NCBI GenBank assembly: GCA_930989305.1
Contig: CAKNLF010000014.1
Span: forward strand, 1 to 35,703
Length of the DNA stretch: 35,703 bases
DNA from: an uncultured Roseburia sp.
GTDB taxonomy: Bacteria > Bacillota > Clostridia > Lachnospirales > Lachnospiraceae
Reading direction: 5' to 3'
Of the stretch, positions 1 to 7,185 are shown in pieces. Each line of letters begins with the position of its first letter. Position 1 is the first letter of the stretch. The position numbers and the translations under genes were made by a program. The notes beneath the pieces are model-generated. The model worked only from the letters and a program-made list of their open reading frames with translations. It searched no databases and was not told where the DNA came from.

Positions 1-5
1 TTCAT
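1..5 (-). CDS. start of a gene running off the left edge
   Basis: An ATG on the minus strand occupies positions 5 to 3, preceded by a strong AGGAGGAGGGG ribosome site at about 9-19. Only the start codon and part of the second codon lie in the window, so the product is unknown. It follows the URO-D-like gene by 59 bp on the same strand and is probably a further member of the same cluster. Confidence 0.55.
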
Positions 6-64
6 AACCCCTCCTCCTGTCTCTTAAGAAAAAACATCTCCTTTGCCTCCTTCCGGCAGGACAC

Positions 65-1060
65 TTATGTCTGCTGTTCCTGCCGGTTGATATTACAAAT
101 TGTTTCAGACACAATATCATAAACCTCCTGGAAAATGCTCCCAGGTTCTCCCATGACAGTTCCGGGAATAAAATATGATTTCGATCCTACTTCTCTTACG
201 CGCCGGATCGTCTCGTTTTGCACTTCTTCCCGGCTCCAGTCCGGATGATCAATAGCATGATTATCAATATTTCCATGAAACGAAATCTGTCCCCCATACT
301 GCTTTACGAGCTTCGGAATATCATTTGATGTCATAGCCCCCTGCCAGATATCAATCCCCATTTTTATCATTCCCGGCACAAGATTGGCACTGTATGAATC
401 ATTGTGATGTACAATCAGTTCCACTCCGTTTTGCTTCCAAAAGCCGTAAATTTTCTGATAAGCCGGCACGAAAAATTTTTCAAACATAGTCGGAGATAAA
501 ATAGAAGAATGCTGACTTCCCCAGTCATCATGATGAAAAATGGCGTCCGGGTGGATATGATCCACGATTTCACGCGCCGCCCGGATTTCATAATCCGTTA
601 GATAATCGATCAATTCCAGCATACATTCCGGTTCTTCATAAAAATTGATCAGTGTATTTTCCATTCCCATCAAATAATGAAGCTTGTCAAAAATTCCCGG
701 CACAATGATCGGCGCTACAAAAGTTTCATTCCGGTCGATTTTATTTACCTGTTCCACACAGGATCTCCAGGCTTCTTCCGGCAACACTACAGGCGGTTCT
801 TTCACAGACTCGCGCCATTTTGCAATATCTTTCACTACCAGATATTCTTCTGCATTATTTGGGAACGGACCAGGGGCGTCCTGAGGGAATTCCATTCGCA
901 CGCCCCATCCGTTCATAAAAAATCCGCCTTTTTTTACTGTTCCCAGTCCTGCTGCCGTTACCGGATCCAGCACCAGCGATAAATATTCAAACTGATTCAC
1001 ATATCGATCAGGATGTCCCCCACGAATGGTTTCTAGCAAATTTTGTTTTTTAGTCAGCAT
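65..1060 (-). CDS. URO-D superfamily protein (methyltransferase-like, lacks the usual zinc Cys)
   Basis: A 331-residue protein of the uroporphyrinogen decarboxylase / corrinoid methyltransferase superfamily. The fold is suggested by the DDWGSQ segment near residue 178, the SPTMFEKFFVP stretch near 189 and the late SFHGNID segment. Methylcobamide:CoM methyltransferases of this superfamily bind zinc through an H-x-C motif plus a later Cys. Here the equivalent position reads HHND (residues 218-221), so the Cys is Asn, and no Cys replaces it nearby. True haem-pathway decarboxylase activity is unlikely given the company of carboxylate-catabolism genes. The ATG overlaps the end of the upstream lactonase-like gene by 7 bp, suggesting translational coupling. 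Family assignment is firm; substrate and reaction are unknown. Confidence 0.85.
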   Translation of the reverse strand: MLTKKQNLLETIRGGHPDRYVNQFEYLSLVLDPVTAAGLGTVKKGGFFMNGWGVRMEFPQDAPGPFPNNAEEYLVVKDIAKWRESVKEPPVVLPEEAWRSCVEQVNKIDRNETFVAPIIVPGIFDKLHYLMGMENTLINFYEEPECMLELIDYLTDYEIRAAREIVDHIHPDAIFHHDDWGSQHSSILSPTMFEKFFVPAYQKIYGFWKQNGVELIVHHNDSYSANLVPGMIKMGIDIWQGAMTSNDIPKLVKQYGGQISFHGNIDNHAIDHPDWSREEVQNETIRRVREVGSKSYFIPGTVMGEPGSIFQEVYDIVSETICNINRQEQQT

Positions 1061-1770
1061 ATTCCTTTCACTGTCGCTTCATGACACAACCTCTCAAACA
1101 CTATATTGTCATGCCCCGGCAGAATATGGTCGCAGATCTTCTCCACTTTTCGTATGCTTTCCGTGATCACCTCCAGATCATACATCCCGCCATTTGGGAT
1201 TTTCGGATCTGCTTCCCAATTTTCATACAGAGGTATCAGATCTCCGGTCAGCAGATACCTACCCTGCCCAGCAGAAACAAGCACGCACTGCATACCTGCA
1301 GAATGTCCCGGCGCCAGGATCAGGCGGATCCCCGGATACAGCTCTTTATCTCCGTCCACCGGGATATAACTTGTTTTGGATACCACAGCTGTATCTACGC
1401 CGGGCTGGTTTAGATCCGCACACTCCAGACGCTGTACATAAAATTTCGCATTTGCAAAAAGTCCGTTATTTCCAGCGTGATCCCAATGAAGATGGGTCAG
1501 GATCACTGTATCAATATCCATCGGATCCACGTCTATTTTTTTCAGCTGCATCTCCATGCTCTCATTACTTTTTCGCTCATAAGGCATCCATTTTTCCCCG
1601 TCCGGAGCAGTTCCGCCGGTATCCACAATGATCTTGTGCCCATTTCCCTCTATATAATAGGAAATCAGCGGATATGTCGTAACCGTGTCGTCACCGCATC
1701 CGTAAACCATATTGGACCTGGGCCTTTGGATATGTCCAAGGCAAAGGGGAATGATTTTATATGTATCCAT
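1054..1770 (-). CDS. metallo-beta-lactamase-fold hydrolase, AHL-lactonase-like
   Basis: A 238-residue protein with all hallmarks of the N-acyl homoserine lactonase branch of the metallo-beta-lactamase superfamily. It has HLHWDH at residues 93-98, the third-ligand His156 in APGHSAG, the bridging Asp177 in LTGD, and His220 in LPGHD. These form a two-zinc site that opens lactones or thioesters. No signal peptide is present, so it acts in the cytoplasm. It lies 31 bp downstream of the aconitase-like small subunit behind a GGGAGG ribosome site and overlaps the next gene. Because many hydroxy-tricarboxylates cyclise spontaneously to gamma-lactones, I infer a lactone of a pathway intermediate as substrate rather than a quorum signal. 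Fold and metal site are secure; substrate is not. Confidence 0.88.
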   Translation of the reverse strand: MDTYKIIPLCLGHIQRPRSNMVYGCGDDTVTTYPLISYYIEGNGHKIIVDTGGTAPDGEKWMPYERKSNESMEMQLKKIDVDPMDIDTVILTHLHWDHAGNNGLFANAKFYVQRLECADLNQPGVDTAVVSKTSYIPVDGDKELYPGIRLILAPGHSAGMQCVLVSAGQGRYLLTGDLIPLYENWEADPKIPNGGMYDLEVITESIRKVEKICDHILPGHDNIVFERLCHEATVKGIC

Positions 1771-1801
1771 CCGACACCTCCCTGCATTATGATATTTATA
1801 T

Positions 1802-2293
1802 TTATCTGATGTATCCTTTTTGTTTTAAAACCCCTTCTATACCGTCTGCTTCTAAGATTTCCAGCATTTCCACGGCAAGTTTATGTCCTGTAAAGACTTC
1901 TCCTGTCCGCAGATTGGTCACTGTTCCTTTTCCGAAATCAATCTGCGCTTCATCCCCTTCCGCAAAAGCTTTTGTGATCCCCGGAACGGTTAAAGCGGGA
2001 AAGCCATATGCGATACAGTTACGGAAAAACAAGCCATTAAAACTTTCCGCGGCCATTCCCGCCAGCCCCAGTCGTTTCAGCACTACTGCCCCGGGTCTGG
2101 AAGATCCTGTTCCGAAATTTTTCCCGGCGATCAGAATATCTCCTTTTTGAACCTGCCCGGACCACCCCGGTCTGTTATCACTCATACAAAGCCGGCACTG
2201 TTCTTCGGGACTGGAACGAAACGCGCTGTGGGGAAAGATCAGATCTGTATTGATCTCATCACCAAACATCCATACTTTTCCTTTTTTGATCAT
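1802..2293 (-). CDS. aconitase-family small subunit (LeuD / dimethylmaleate-hydratase type)
   Basis: A 163-residue swivel-domain subunit of the isopropylmalate isomerase / homoaconitase / dimethylmaleate hydratase group. It starts with the typical KGKVWMFGDEINTDLIFP segment, and the GKNFGTGSSRPGA loop (around residues 57-69) is the substrate-contacting GSSR motif of this family. It pairs with the large subunit encoded 17 bp upstream; the two make a hydro-lyase that moves a hydroxyl across a C=C bond of a di- or tricarboxylate. The genomic context (PrpF isomerase, isocitrate-lyase-type lyase, no leuA or leuB) argues against leucine synthesis and for a catabolic role. The exact substrate cannot be read from sequence. 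The GAGGGG ribosome site sits 5 nt from the ATG. Confidence 0.88.
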   Translation of the reverse strand: MIKKGKVWMFGDEINTDLIFPHSAFRSSPEEQCRLCMSDNRPGWSGQVQKGDILIAGKNFGTGSSRPGAVVLKRLGLAGMAAESFNGLFFRNCIAYGFPALTVPGITKAFAEGDEAQIDFGKGTVTNLRTGEVFTGHKLAVEMLEILEADGIEGVLKQKGYIR

Positions 2294-2310
2294 AGTAACC
2301 CCTCATCTTT

Positions 2311-3567
2311 CTATAAATATTTCCGGCAGTCCGTAACCACGCCGGTAAGGGCGCTGGCTGCGGCAGTTGCCGGGCTGCCGAGCATAACTTCACTGTCGGC
2401 CGCGCCCATACGTCCTTTAAAGTTTCTGGTTGTTGTAGACAGACATCGTTCTCCATGGCCCAACAGTCCCATGTGTCCGCCATAACAGCAGCCACATGTA
2501 GCATTGGTAATCACACAACCGGCTTCTGCCAGTGTTTCCGCTATGCCGGTTTTAATCATCTGAAGATAAATTCTCTGAGAAGCCGGCGTAATGATCATCC
2601 GGACTCCTTTTGCAATATGTTTGCCTTTCAACAACTCAGCCACGATCCTGAAATCTTCCAGCCTCCCGTTGGAACAGGAGCCTACTACGACCTGATCTAT
2701 TTTGATTCCTTCCATTTCCGTAACAGGTACACAGTTCCCGGGGATAAAATCCGGTTTTGCCACATAGGGAACCATATCCGAAAGATTGATCTGACGGATA
2801 TCATAATATTCTGCGTCCGCATCCGGTTCTACCGGATCAATATCCTCATCCCCCCGGGCTTTCAAATAGGCCCGCAGCCGGTCGTCACAAGGAAAAATCG
2901 CGAATTCCGCATTGATTTCCGCGCACATCGTAGAAATCGACTGCCGCTGAGGAATACTGAGAGAGGCAAGCCCGGGACCTGTAAATTCTACATTCATCCC
3001 CGTTGCGTCACCGTAAATACCGGCAATATACAAAAAGACATCTTTCCCGGTCACCCCTTTCGGCAATTCTCCCTGCAGCAGGTATAAAATCGTAGGCGCT
3101 GCCGCAAGCCAGGTTTCTCCGGTACAGAACACATATGTCATATCAGCCGGTCCAAGCCCTCGGGACGCGCAATTAAAAGCGCCTGACGAACAGGTATGAG
3201 AATCCGCGCCTACCAGAAGTCTCCCCGGCGCCGCGTATCCCCGCTCTGCCATTGCCTGATGGATCACCGCGTGATCGCCTACATCTATAAAATTCCGTAT
3301 ACCATGCTTTGCGCAAAATTTCCTTGCATAGACCGCTCCCACCGCGTCACGGGTTGTCGGCGCCGGGACCGCATGATCCAGCAATACGATGCACCGCTCC
3401 GGATGATCCAGATGTCCTGCATTTTTGTACAGATCCTGTCCGTCTACATTGAAAAACATATCATGGACAACCGCCCAGTCCGGCCTGCAGGTTACGATAT
3501 CCCCGGGACGCACCTGACTGATCCCCGCATGTTTTGCCAGTATCTTATGTGACATTGTCATTCTCAT
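2311..3567 (-). CDS. aconitase-family large subunit (LeuC / dimethylmaleate-hydratase type)
   Basis: A 418-residue catalytic subunit carrying the [4Fe-4S] cluster of the aconitase superfamily. Predicted ligands are Cys298 in GSCSNGR and Cys358 and Cys361 in a C-G-C-C segment. The family usually has C-G-P-C, so a fourth Cys (360) replaces Pro here. The substrate-binding DSHTC segment is at residues 122-126 and the conserved RNFKGRMG near 381-388. Length fits the split-subunit group (about 420) rather than full-length aconitase or AcnD (about 850-900). It is placed between the PrpF-like isomerase (12 bp) and its small subunit (17 bp). It most likely hydrates the alkene made by PrpF to a hydroxy acid for the lyase encoded upstream. 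Homoaconitate or methylaconitate hydratase are alternatives. Confidence 0.9.
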   Translation of the reverse strand: MRMTMSHKILAKHAGISQVRPGDIVTCRPDWAVVHDMFFNVDGQDLYKNAGHLDHPERCIVLLDHAVPAPTTRDAVGAVYARKFCAKHGIRNFIDVGDHAVIHQAMAERGYAAPGRLLVGADSHTCSSGAFNCASRGLGPADMTYVFCTGETWLAAAPTILYLLQGELPKGVTGKDVFLYIAGIYGDATGMNVEFTGPGLASLSIPQRQSISTMCAEINAEFAIFPCDDRLRAYLKARGDEDIDPVEPDADAEYYDIRQINLSDMVPYVAKPDFIPGNCVPVTEMEGIKIDQVVVGSCSNGRLEDFRIVAELLKGKHIAKGVRMIITPASQRIYLQMIKTGIAETLAEAGCVITNATCGCCYGGHMGLLGHGERCLSTTTRNFKGRMGAADSEVMLGSPATAAASALTGVVTDCRKYL

Positions 3568-3579
3568 TTCCAGTCCACC

Positions 3580-4725
3580 TCATTCCATAAATCTGTTGTT
3601 CGGGACGTAACAATATCCATCCATGATCCTTCTGGCTGTCCGCCCATAGGAAAGCCGTTCTATTTTCAGACTTCCATCCTCATGCTGCCCGCAGACAGCT
3701 TCCACTTCAATGATCCCTCCCGGATGTCCGATCCTGACATTCGCCCGAGCCTGTCTGCCCCGGATATCAAATACAACCGTACCCGGAATCACCGCAGCCG
3801 CTCCGCTGCAGCAGGAAATACTGCCGGGATAAGTCTGATGGATCTGCCCTAGGAACCATACCCGGGCAAGAAAATCCATATCCTTTTCTGCAATCATCCT
3901 GCCTGTCAAATGATCCGTATACGCCTTTGGTTCCGCTGCAAAAGCCACAAACGGCACGGCATCCAGCGGATTATATTTTTTATGCAGGATCTCAAATCCG
4001 GCTTTTCGAATTTCCTCCAGCAGATGCTTCTGTTCTATGGAAAGATCTTCCGGATTTACCTCCGTTCCATTCAGGCCCAAATCTTTGGCCTTTATAAAAA
4101 CGCATGGATTTACTGCATCCACAATAGATCCTGTGATGGATCCATATACGGGAATGTTCAAAACATCCTTTGGATTGCCTGTAGGGAGCAGACCCATACG
4201 GCAGGAAGCCACGCATCCGGCCATGTCAATATTTAATTTTGCGCCGGTTCCCGGAACTCCCGCAACCGCGTAGTCTCCTCCGATCACCGGATGCCCGTCC
4301 TTTACAGGCACTTCCGCAACATAGATCTGATCCGTATTTTTACTGTAGATCCTTACCTTCGTCACTGGTTCCACGGCTCTGACCAATCCTTCTTCGATAG
4401 CAAACGGGCCGATCCCCGCGGAAATATTGCCGCACAATCCGGAATAGGAAATATAAGCATGGTCAATATCCACCTGGCCAAAAATATAATCCACATCTGC
4501 TCCCGGGACACTGGGCGGCCCTACCAGCGCCAGTTTGGACGTCAGCACCTGCGCGCCTCCCAGTCCATCGATCTGACGCTTATCCGGACTCCCGAACATT
4601 GCCAGGATCACTTTATCTCTGGTCTTCGCATCCTGAGGCAGATCGTTCATATGCAAAAAGATTCCTTTGCTGGTACCTGCACGATAAATGCAGGCGCGAA
4701 AAGCAGTTGCTTCTCTGGAATACAC
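3580..4725 (-). CDS. PrpF-family C=C isomerase (methylitaconate / methylaconitate type)
   Basis: A PrpF-family protein of about 380 residues with the diaminopimelate-epimerase-like fold. The N-terminal RAGTSKGIF segment, the DGLGGAQVLTSK stretch and GLCGNISAGIG match PrpF, methylitaconate isomerase and aconitate isomerase. Members shift a double bond in substituted itaconates or aconitates by proton transfer. Start choice: GTG codons exist at 4734, 4728 and 4725. The GGGAGG ribosome site ends at 4734, so 4725 (8 nt away) or 4728 is more plausible than 4734. It follows the PrpD-like gene closely on the same strand and precedes the hydratase large subunit by 12 bp. In Eubacterium barkeri nicotinate fermentation, the homologous isomerase also sits beside the two-subunit hydratase, which supports the combined role inferred here. 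Confidence 0.88.
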   Translation of the reverse strand: MYSREATAFRACIYRAGTSKGIFLHMNDLPQDAKTRDKVILAMFGSPDKRQIDGLGGAQVLTSKLALVGPPSVPGADVDYIFGQVDIDHAYISYSGLCGNISAGIGPFAIEEGLVRAVEPVTKVRIYSKNTDQIYVAEVPVKDGHPVIGGDYAVAGVPGTGAKLNIDMAGCVASCRMGLLPTGNPKDVLNIPVYGSITGSIVDAVNPCVFIKAKDLGLNGTEVNPEDLSIEQKHLLEEIRKAGFEILHKKYNPLDAVPFVAFAAEPKAYTDHLTGRMIAEKDMDFLARVWFLGQIHQTYPGSISCCSGAAAVIPGTVVFDIRGRQARANVRIGHPGGIIEVEAVCGQHEDGSLKIERLSYGRTARRIMDGYCYVPNNRFME

Positions 4726-4748
4726 CACATGCACCTCCCTTTGGGTCT

Positions 4749-6164
4749 TTAATACATACAGGCGATCAGTTCATGGATATCTTCTACATCTTCAATATGT
4801 CTTACCAGACGGATGATATTTTCCGCTTTTACAGAACCGATCGTATTTGCGGCATTGGCACGGAATTTTTTCACCACTTCTTCATAGGTTGCGGGATATT
4901 CCGGATCTCCCTTCGGATAAGCTACTTCTCCCACGTAAATGCTTCCGTCCTCCATAGTAACTGTTACTTTTGCCGGATAACGGTCCGGATATACTGCTTC
5001 AAAATCATCACTGATCTCCCAGGTGATCTTATCGCACAGTTCATACAATCTTTCATCTTTGATCGCTTCTTCTGTAAAGGATTCCGGCAGCACTTCGCCT
5101 TTGACAAGACCGCAGGCGATTTCATAAAACAGTGAAAACTGCGCGTTTACCGGATTCAGAGGATGCCGTTTTACTTCCACCGGATGACACAGCTTCGCAT
5201 CCGTAAATTTATTGCATTCCGCATGGATCGATTTGATCTTGGTCCAATCGCATCCCTGGTCATGAATATCGATGGCGCAGTCGCAAAAATTATTTGTAAA
5301 CCGGCAGCAGGAATGCAATTTGATGGAATTATCCGCCATCTCCCACTTTGTTCCAAATCCCTCCGTTAATCTGGCCGGATTCTGAATGCCGTTTGGCAGT
5401 ACCGCGTCATCTGCTGACCAGCCTTTAAAAGAAAAACAATTGAGAAATCCGTCTTTATCTTCAAAAACAGCAGTCGGTGCAAAATATCCATCCCGTCCCA
5501 TAGCTGCCGCCAAAACCCCGTTCATTGCCGACTGACCGGCATGAAACCGCTTGGTCCAGGAACCGTTGGAGTTAAAGGCGCCGAGCCCCCCGGCAGCGGA
5601 ACCGGCTACGCCCAGGGCATCTACCGTCTGACGGGCATTCAATCCCATGATCTTCGCGGCGCCTGCCGCTGCTCCCATAACGCCGCAGGTCCCGGTCAAA
5701 TGCCATCCGGCATAATAGGAAGTTCCCTCAAAGGCTTCTCCTGCACGGATCGTCACATCTGAACCGATGATATACGCCAAAAGCACATCCTTCCCGCTGC
5801 ATCCGTACTTTTCCGCCAGGGCCAGCACCGCAGGCAGCACTGCCACGGACGCATGCTGGGTGCCTTCTCTGTGATCGTCATCATAATCCTGACTGTGTCC
5901 GGTAGTACCGTTTACCAGCGCCGCCATCATAGCGTTTACTTTCTGTCCGGTTCCAAAAACCGTACAGGAACCGCCCTCTGAAATATCAGCCGCGGATTTT
6001 CGGATCACTTTCGCGTTTTCAATCTGTGACCCGGATAAAATACATCCCAGGCAGTCCAGCATAAATATTTTCGCGTTTTCAATCGTTCGCTCATCTATAT
6101 CTTCATACTTTAATCCGACACTGATATTTGCAATCTGTTCTGATATTGATAAATTTTTTTCCAT
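4749..6164 (-). CDS. MmgE/PrpD family protein
   Basis: A 471-residue MmgE/PrpD protein. The mostly helical N-terminal domain carries the family segments DCLGCILSGS (near residues 33-42) and GHSQDYDDDH (near 88-97), and the C-terminal domain follows. Family members include 2-methylcitrate dehydratase, cis-aconitate decarboxylase and iminodisuccinate epimerase, so the fold does not fix the reaction. In this cluster it could dehydrate the incoming hydroxy acid to an alkene for PrpF, or remove a carboxyl group. The AGGAGG ribosome site is 10 nt from the ATG, and the gene lies 27 bp after the lyase gene. Having both a PrpD-type protein and a PrpF/aconitase-type pair is notable, because the two usually represent alternative routes in the methylcitrate cycle. 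Confidence 0.9.
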   Translation of the reverse strand: MEKNLSISEQIANISVGLKYEDIDERTIENAKIFMLDCLGCILSGSQIENAKVIRKSAADISEGGSCTVFGTGQKVNAMMAALVNGTTGHSQDYDDDHREGTQHASVAVLPAVLALAEKYGCSGKDVLLAYIIGSDVTIRAGEAFEGTSYYAGWHLTGTCGVMGAAAGAAKIMGLNARQTVDALGVAGSAAGGLGAFNSNGSWTKRFHAGQSAMNGVLAAAMGRDGYFAPTAVFEDKDGFLNCFSFKGWSADDAVLPNGIQNPARLTEGFGTKWEMADNSIKLHSCCRFTNNFCDCAIDIHDQGCDWTKIKSIHAECNKFTDAKLCHPVEVKRHPLNPVNAQFSLFYEIACGLVKGEVLPESFTEEAIKDERLYELCDKITWEISDDFEAVYPDRYPAKVTVTMEDGSIYVGEVAYPKGDPEYPATYEEVVKKFRANAANTIGSVKAENIIRLVRHIEDVEDIHELIACMY

Positions 6165-6191
6165 TGTTACATATCCTCCTTGTCCGCTGCT

Positions 6192-7058
6192 TTATTGCAT
6201 GTTTTCTTTGTCACGCCATTCCTGCATGCCCATTGTAAGGAACAGATCACGGCTATCATGGGCATCTTCTACCGCGTCCCAGCTCTCTCCTGTTTCCATG
6301 ATCTTATCCATAGCCCTGCGGAATACAACGCTTGCGCAGTAGGGCAGCACATCCGGATAAATAATGATCTTATATCCGATCTCTTCGGCTTCTTTTGCCG
6401 AAAGGCGAGGAGTTTTCCCGCCGATCACCTGATTCGTCAGCAATGGCACCCCTTTGAATGTTTCTGTGATCTTTCGGACTTCATCCAATGTCTGCGGCGC
6501 TTCAATAAACAATACGTCCGCACCCGCATTCAGGTACATCTCGCCCCTACGCAGCGCTTCATCCAGATCATAAACCGCTCTGGCGTCTGTTCGCGCTACG
6601 ACAACAGTATCTTTATAAATTTTTTCTCTGCAGGCCGCCTTGATCTTTCTGATAAATTCTTCCGCAGGAATACAGCTTTTGCCTCTTAAATGCCCGCATC
6701 TTTTCGGCGCTGACTGATCTTCAAACTGGACCGCCGCTGCTCCGGCCCGTTCCAGATCCCATAGAGTCCGGATCACATTCAGCTCATTCCCATAACCGGT
6801 GTCACAGTCCGCAATAAAAGGGATGTTTGATTTTACCGCGATCCTGCCTGCCACATCCGCTACGTCGGATCCATTTGTCAGACCGATATCCGGTTCCCCC
6901 AGATGGCTTCCGGCTACACCGGCTCCTGTCAGGTACCCCGCCGCAAATCCGGCCTGTTCCACCACTCTGGCGGATATTCCGTCATAAAAACCGGGGGCCA
7001 TCAGGATCCTATCCTCACGCAATAGCCTGCGCAGTTCTTTTCCGGGATTTTTTAACAT
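6192..7058 (-). CDS. isocitrate lyase / PEP mutase superfamily lyase (methylisocitrate or dimethylmalate lyase type)
   Basis: A 288-residue TIM-barrel enzyme of the isocitrate lyase superfamily. The metal-site segment ADCDTGYGN lies near residues 83-91, with QFEDQ near 111-115. The mobile catalytic loop K119-R120-C121-G122-H123 is the signature of C-C lyases (isocitrate, 2-methylisocitrate, 2,3-dimethylmalate lyase). PEP mutases and oxaloacetate hydrolases lack that Cys loop. Length equals PrpB and dimethylmalate lyase. The predicted reaction is retro-aldol cleavage of a 2-hydroxy acid to an alpha-keto acid (pyruvate) plus a smaller carboxylate such as succinate or propionate. It is the first gene after the terminator-like hairpin at 7127-7170 and leads the enzyme block. 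Confidence 0.92.
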   Translation of the reverse strand: MLKNPGKELRRLLREDRILMAPGFYDGISARVVEQAGFAAGYLTGAGVAGSHLGEPDIGLTNGSDVADVAGRIAVKSNIPFIADCDTGYGNELNVIRTLWDLERAGAAAVQFEDQSAPKRCGHLRGKSCIPAEEFIRKIKAACREKIYKDTVVVARTDARAVYDLDEALRRGEMYLNAGADVLFIEAPQTLDEVRKITETFKGVPLLTNQVIGGKTPRLSAKEAEEIGYKIIIYPDVLPYCASVVFRRAMDKIMETGESWDAVEDAHDSRDLFLTMGMQEWRDKENMQ

Positions 7059-7126
7059 ATATTTCCACCTCTCCTGAGTTTTTGTATTTGATGCAGCCGA
7101 GATCCAAAAGGGATTTCCCGGCTACG

Positions 7127-7170
7127 TAAAAAAGTATGTGGAACAATGCGCATTTTCGTTCCACATACTT
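7127..7170 (-). terminator. intrinsic terminator between hydrolase and lyase genes
   Basis: A perfect 13-bp stem (7132-7144 with 7158-7170, sequence AAGTATGTGGAAC) with a 13-nt loop is followed on the minus strand by a T-run (7133-7127). It lies directly after the stop of the CocE-like gene and 69 bp before the lyase gene. It should reduce read-through from the permease/hydrolase genes into the enzyme genes. Confidence 0.8.
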
Positions 7171-7185
7171 CCTGTTGGCTTTGTT

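Noticed and set aside
2455-3087. A 210-codon open frame on the plus strand inside the hydratase large-subunit gene.
   Set aside because: It lies antisense to a clearly conserved gene, has no ribosome site and encodes no recognisable domain. It is a shadow of the codon bias.
2311-3567. Assignment of the hydratase as leucine-biosynthetic LeuC.
   Set aside because: No leuA, leuB or other leucine genes are present, and the neighbours are catabolic isomerase and lyase genes.
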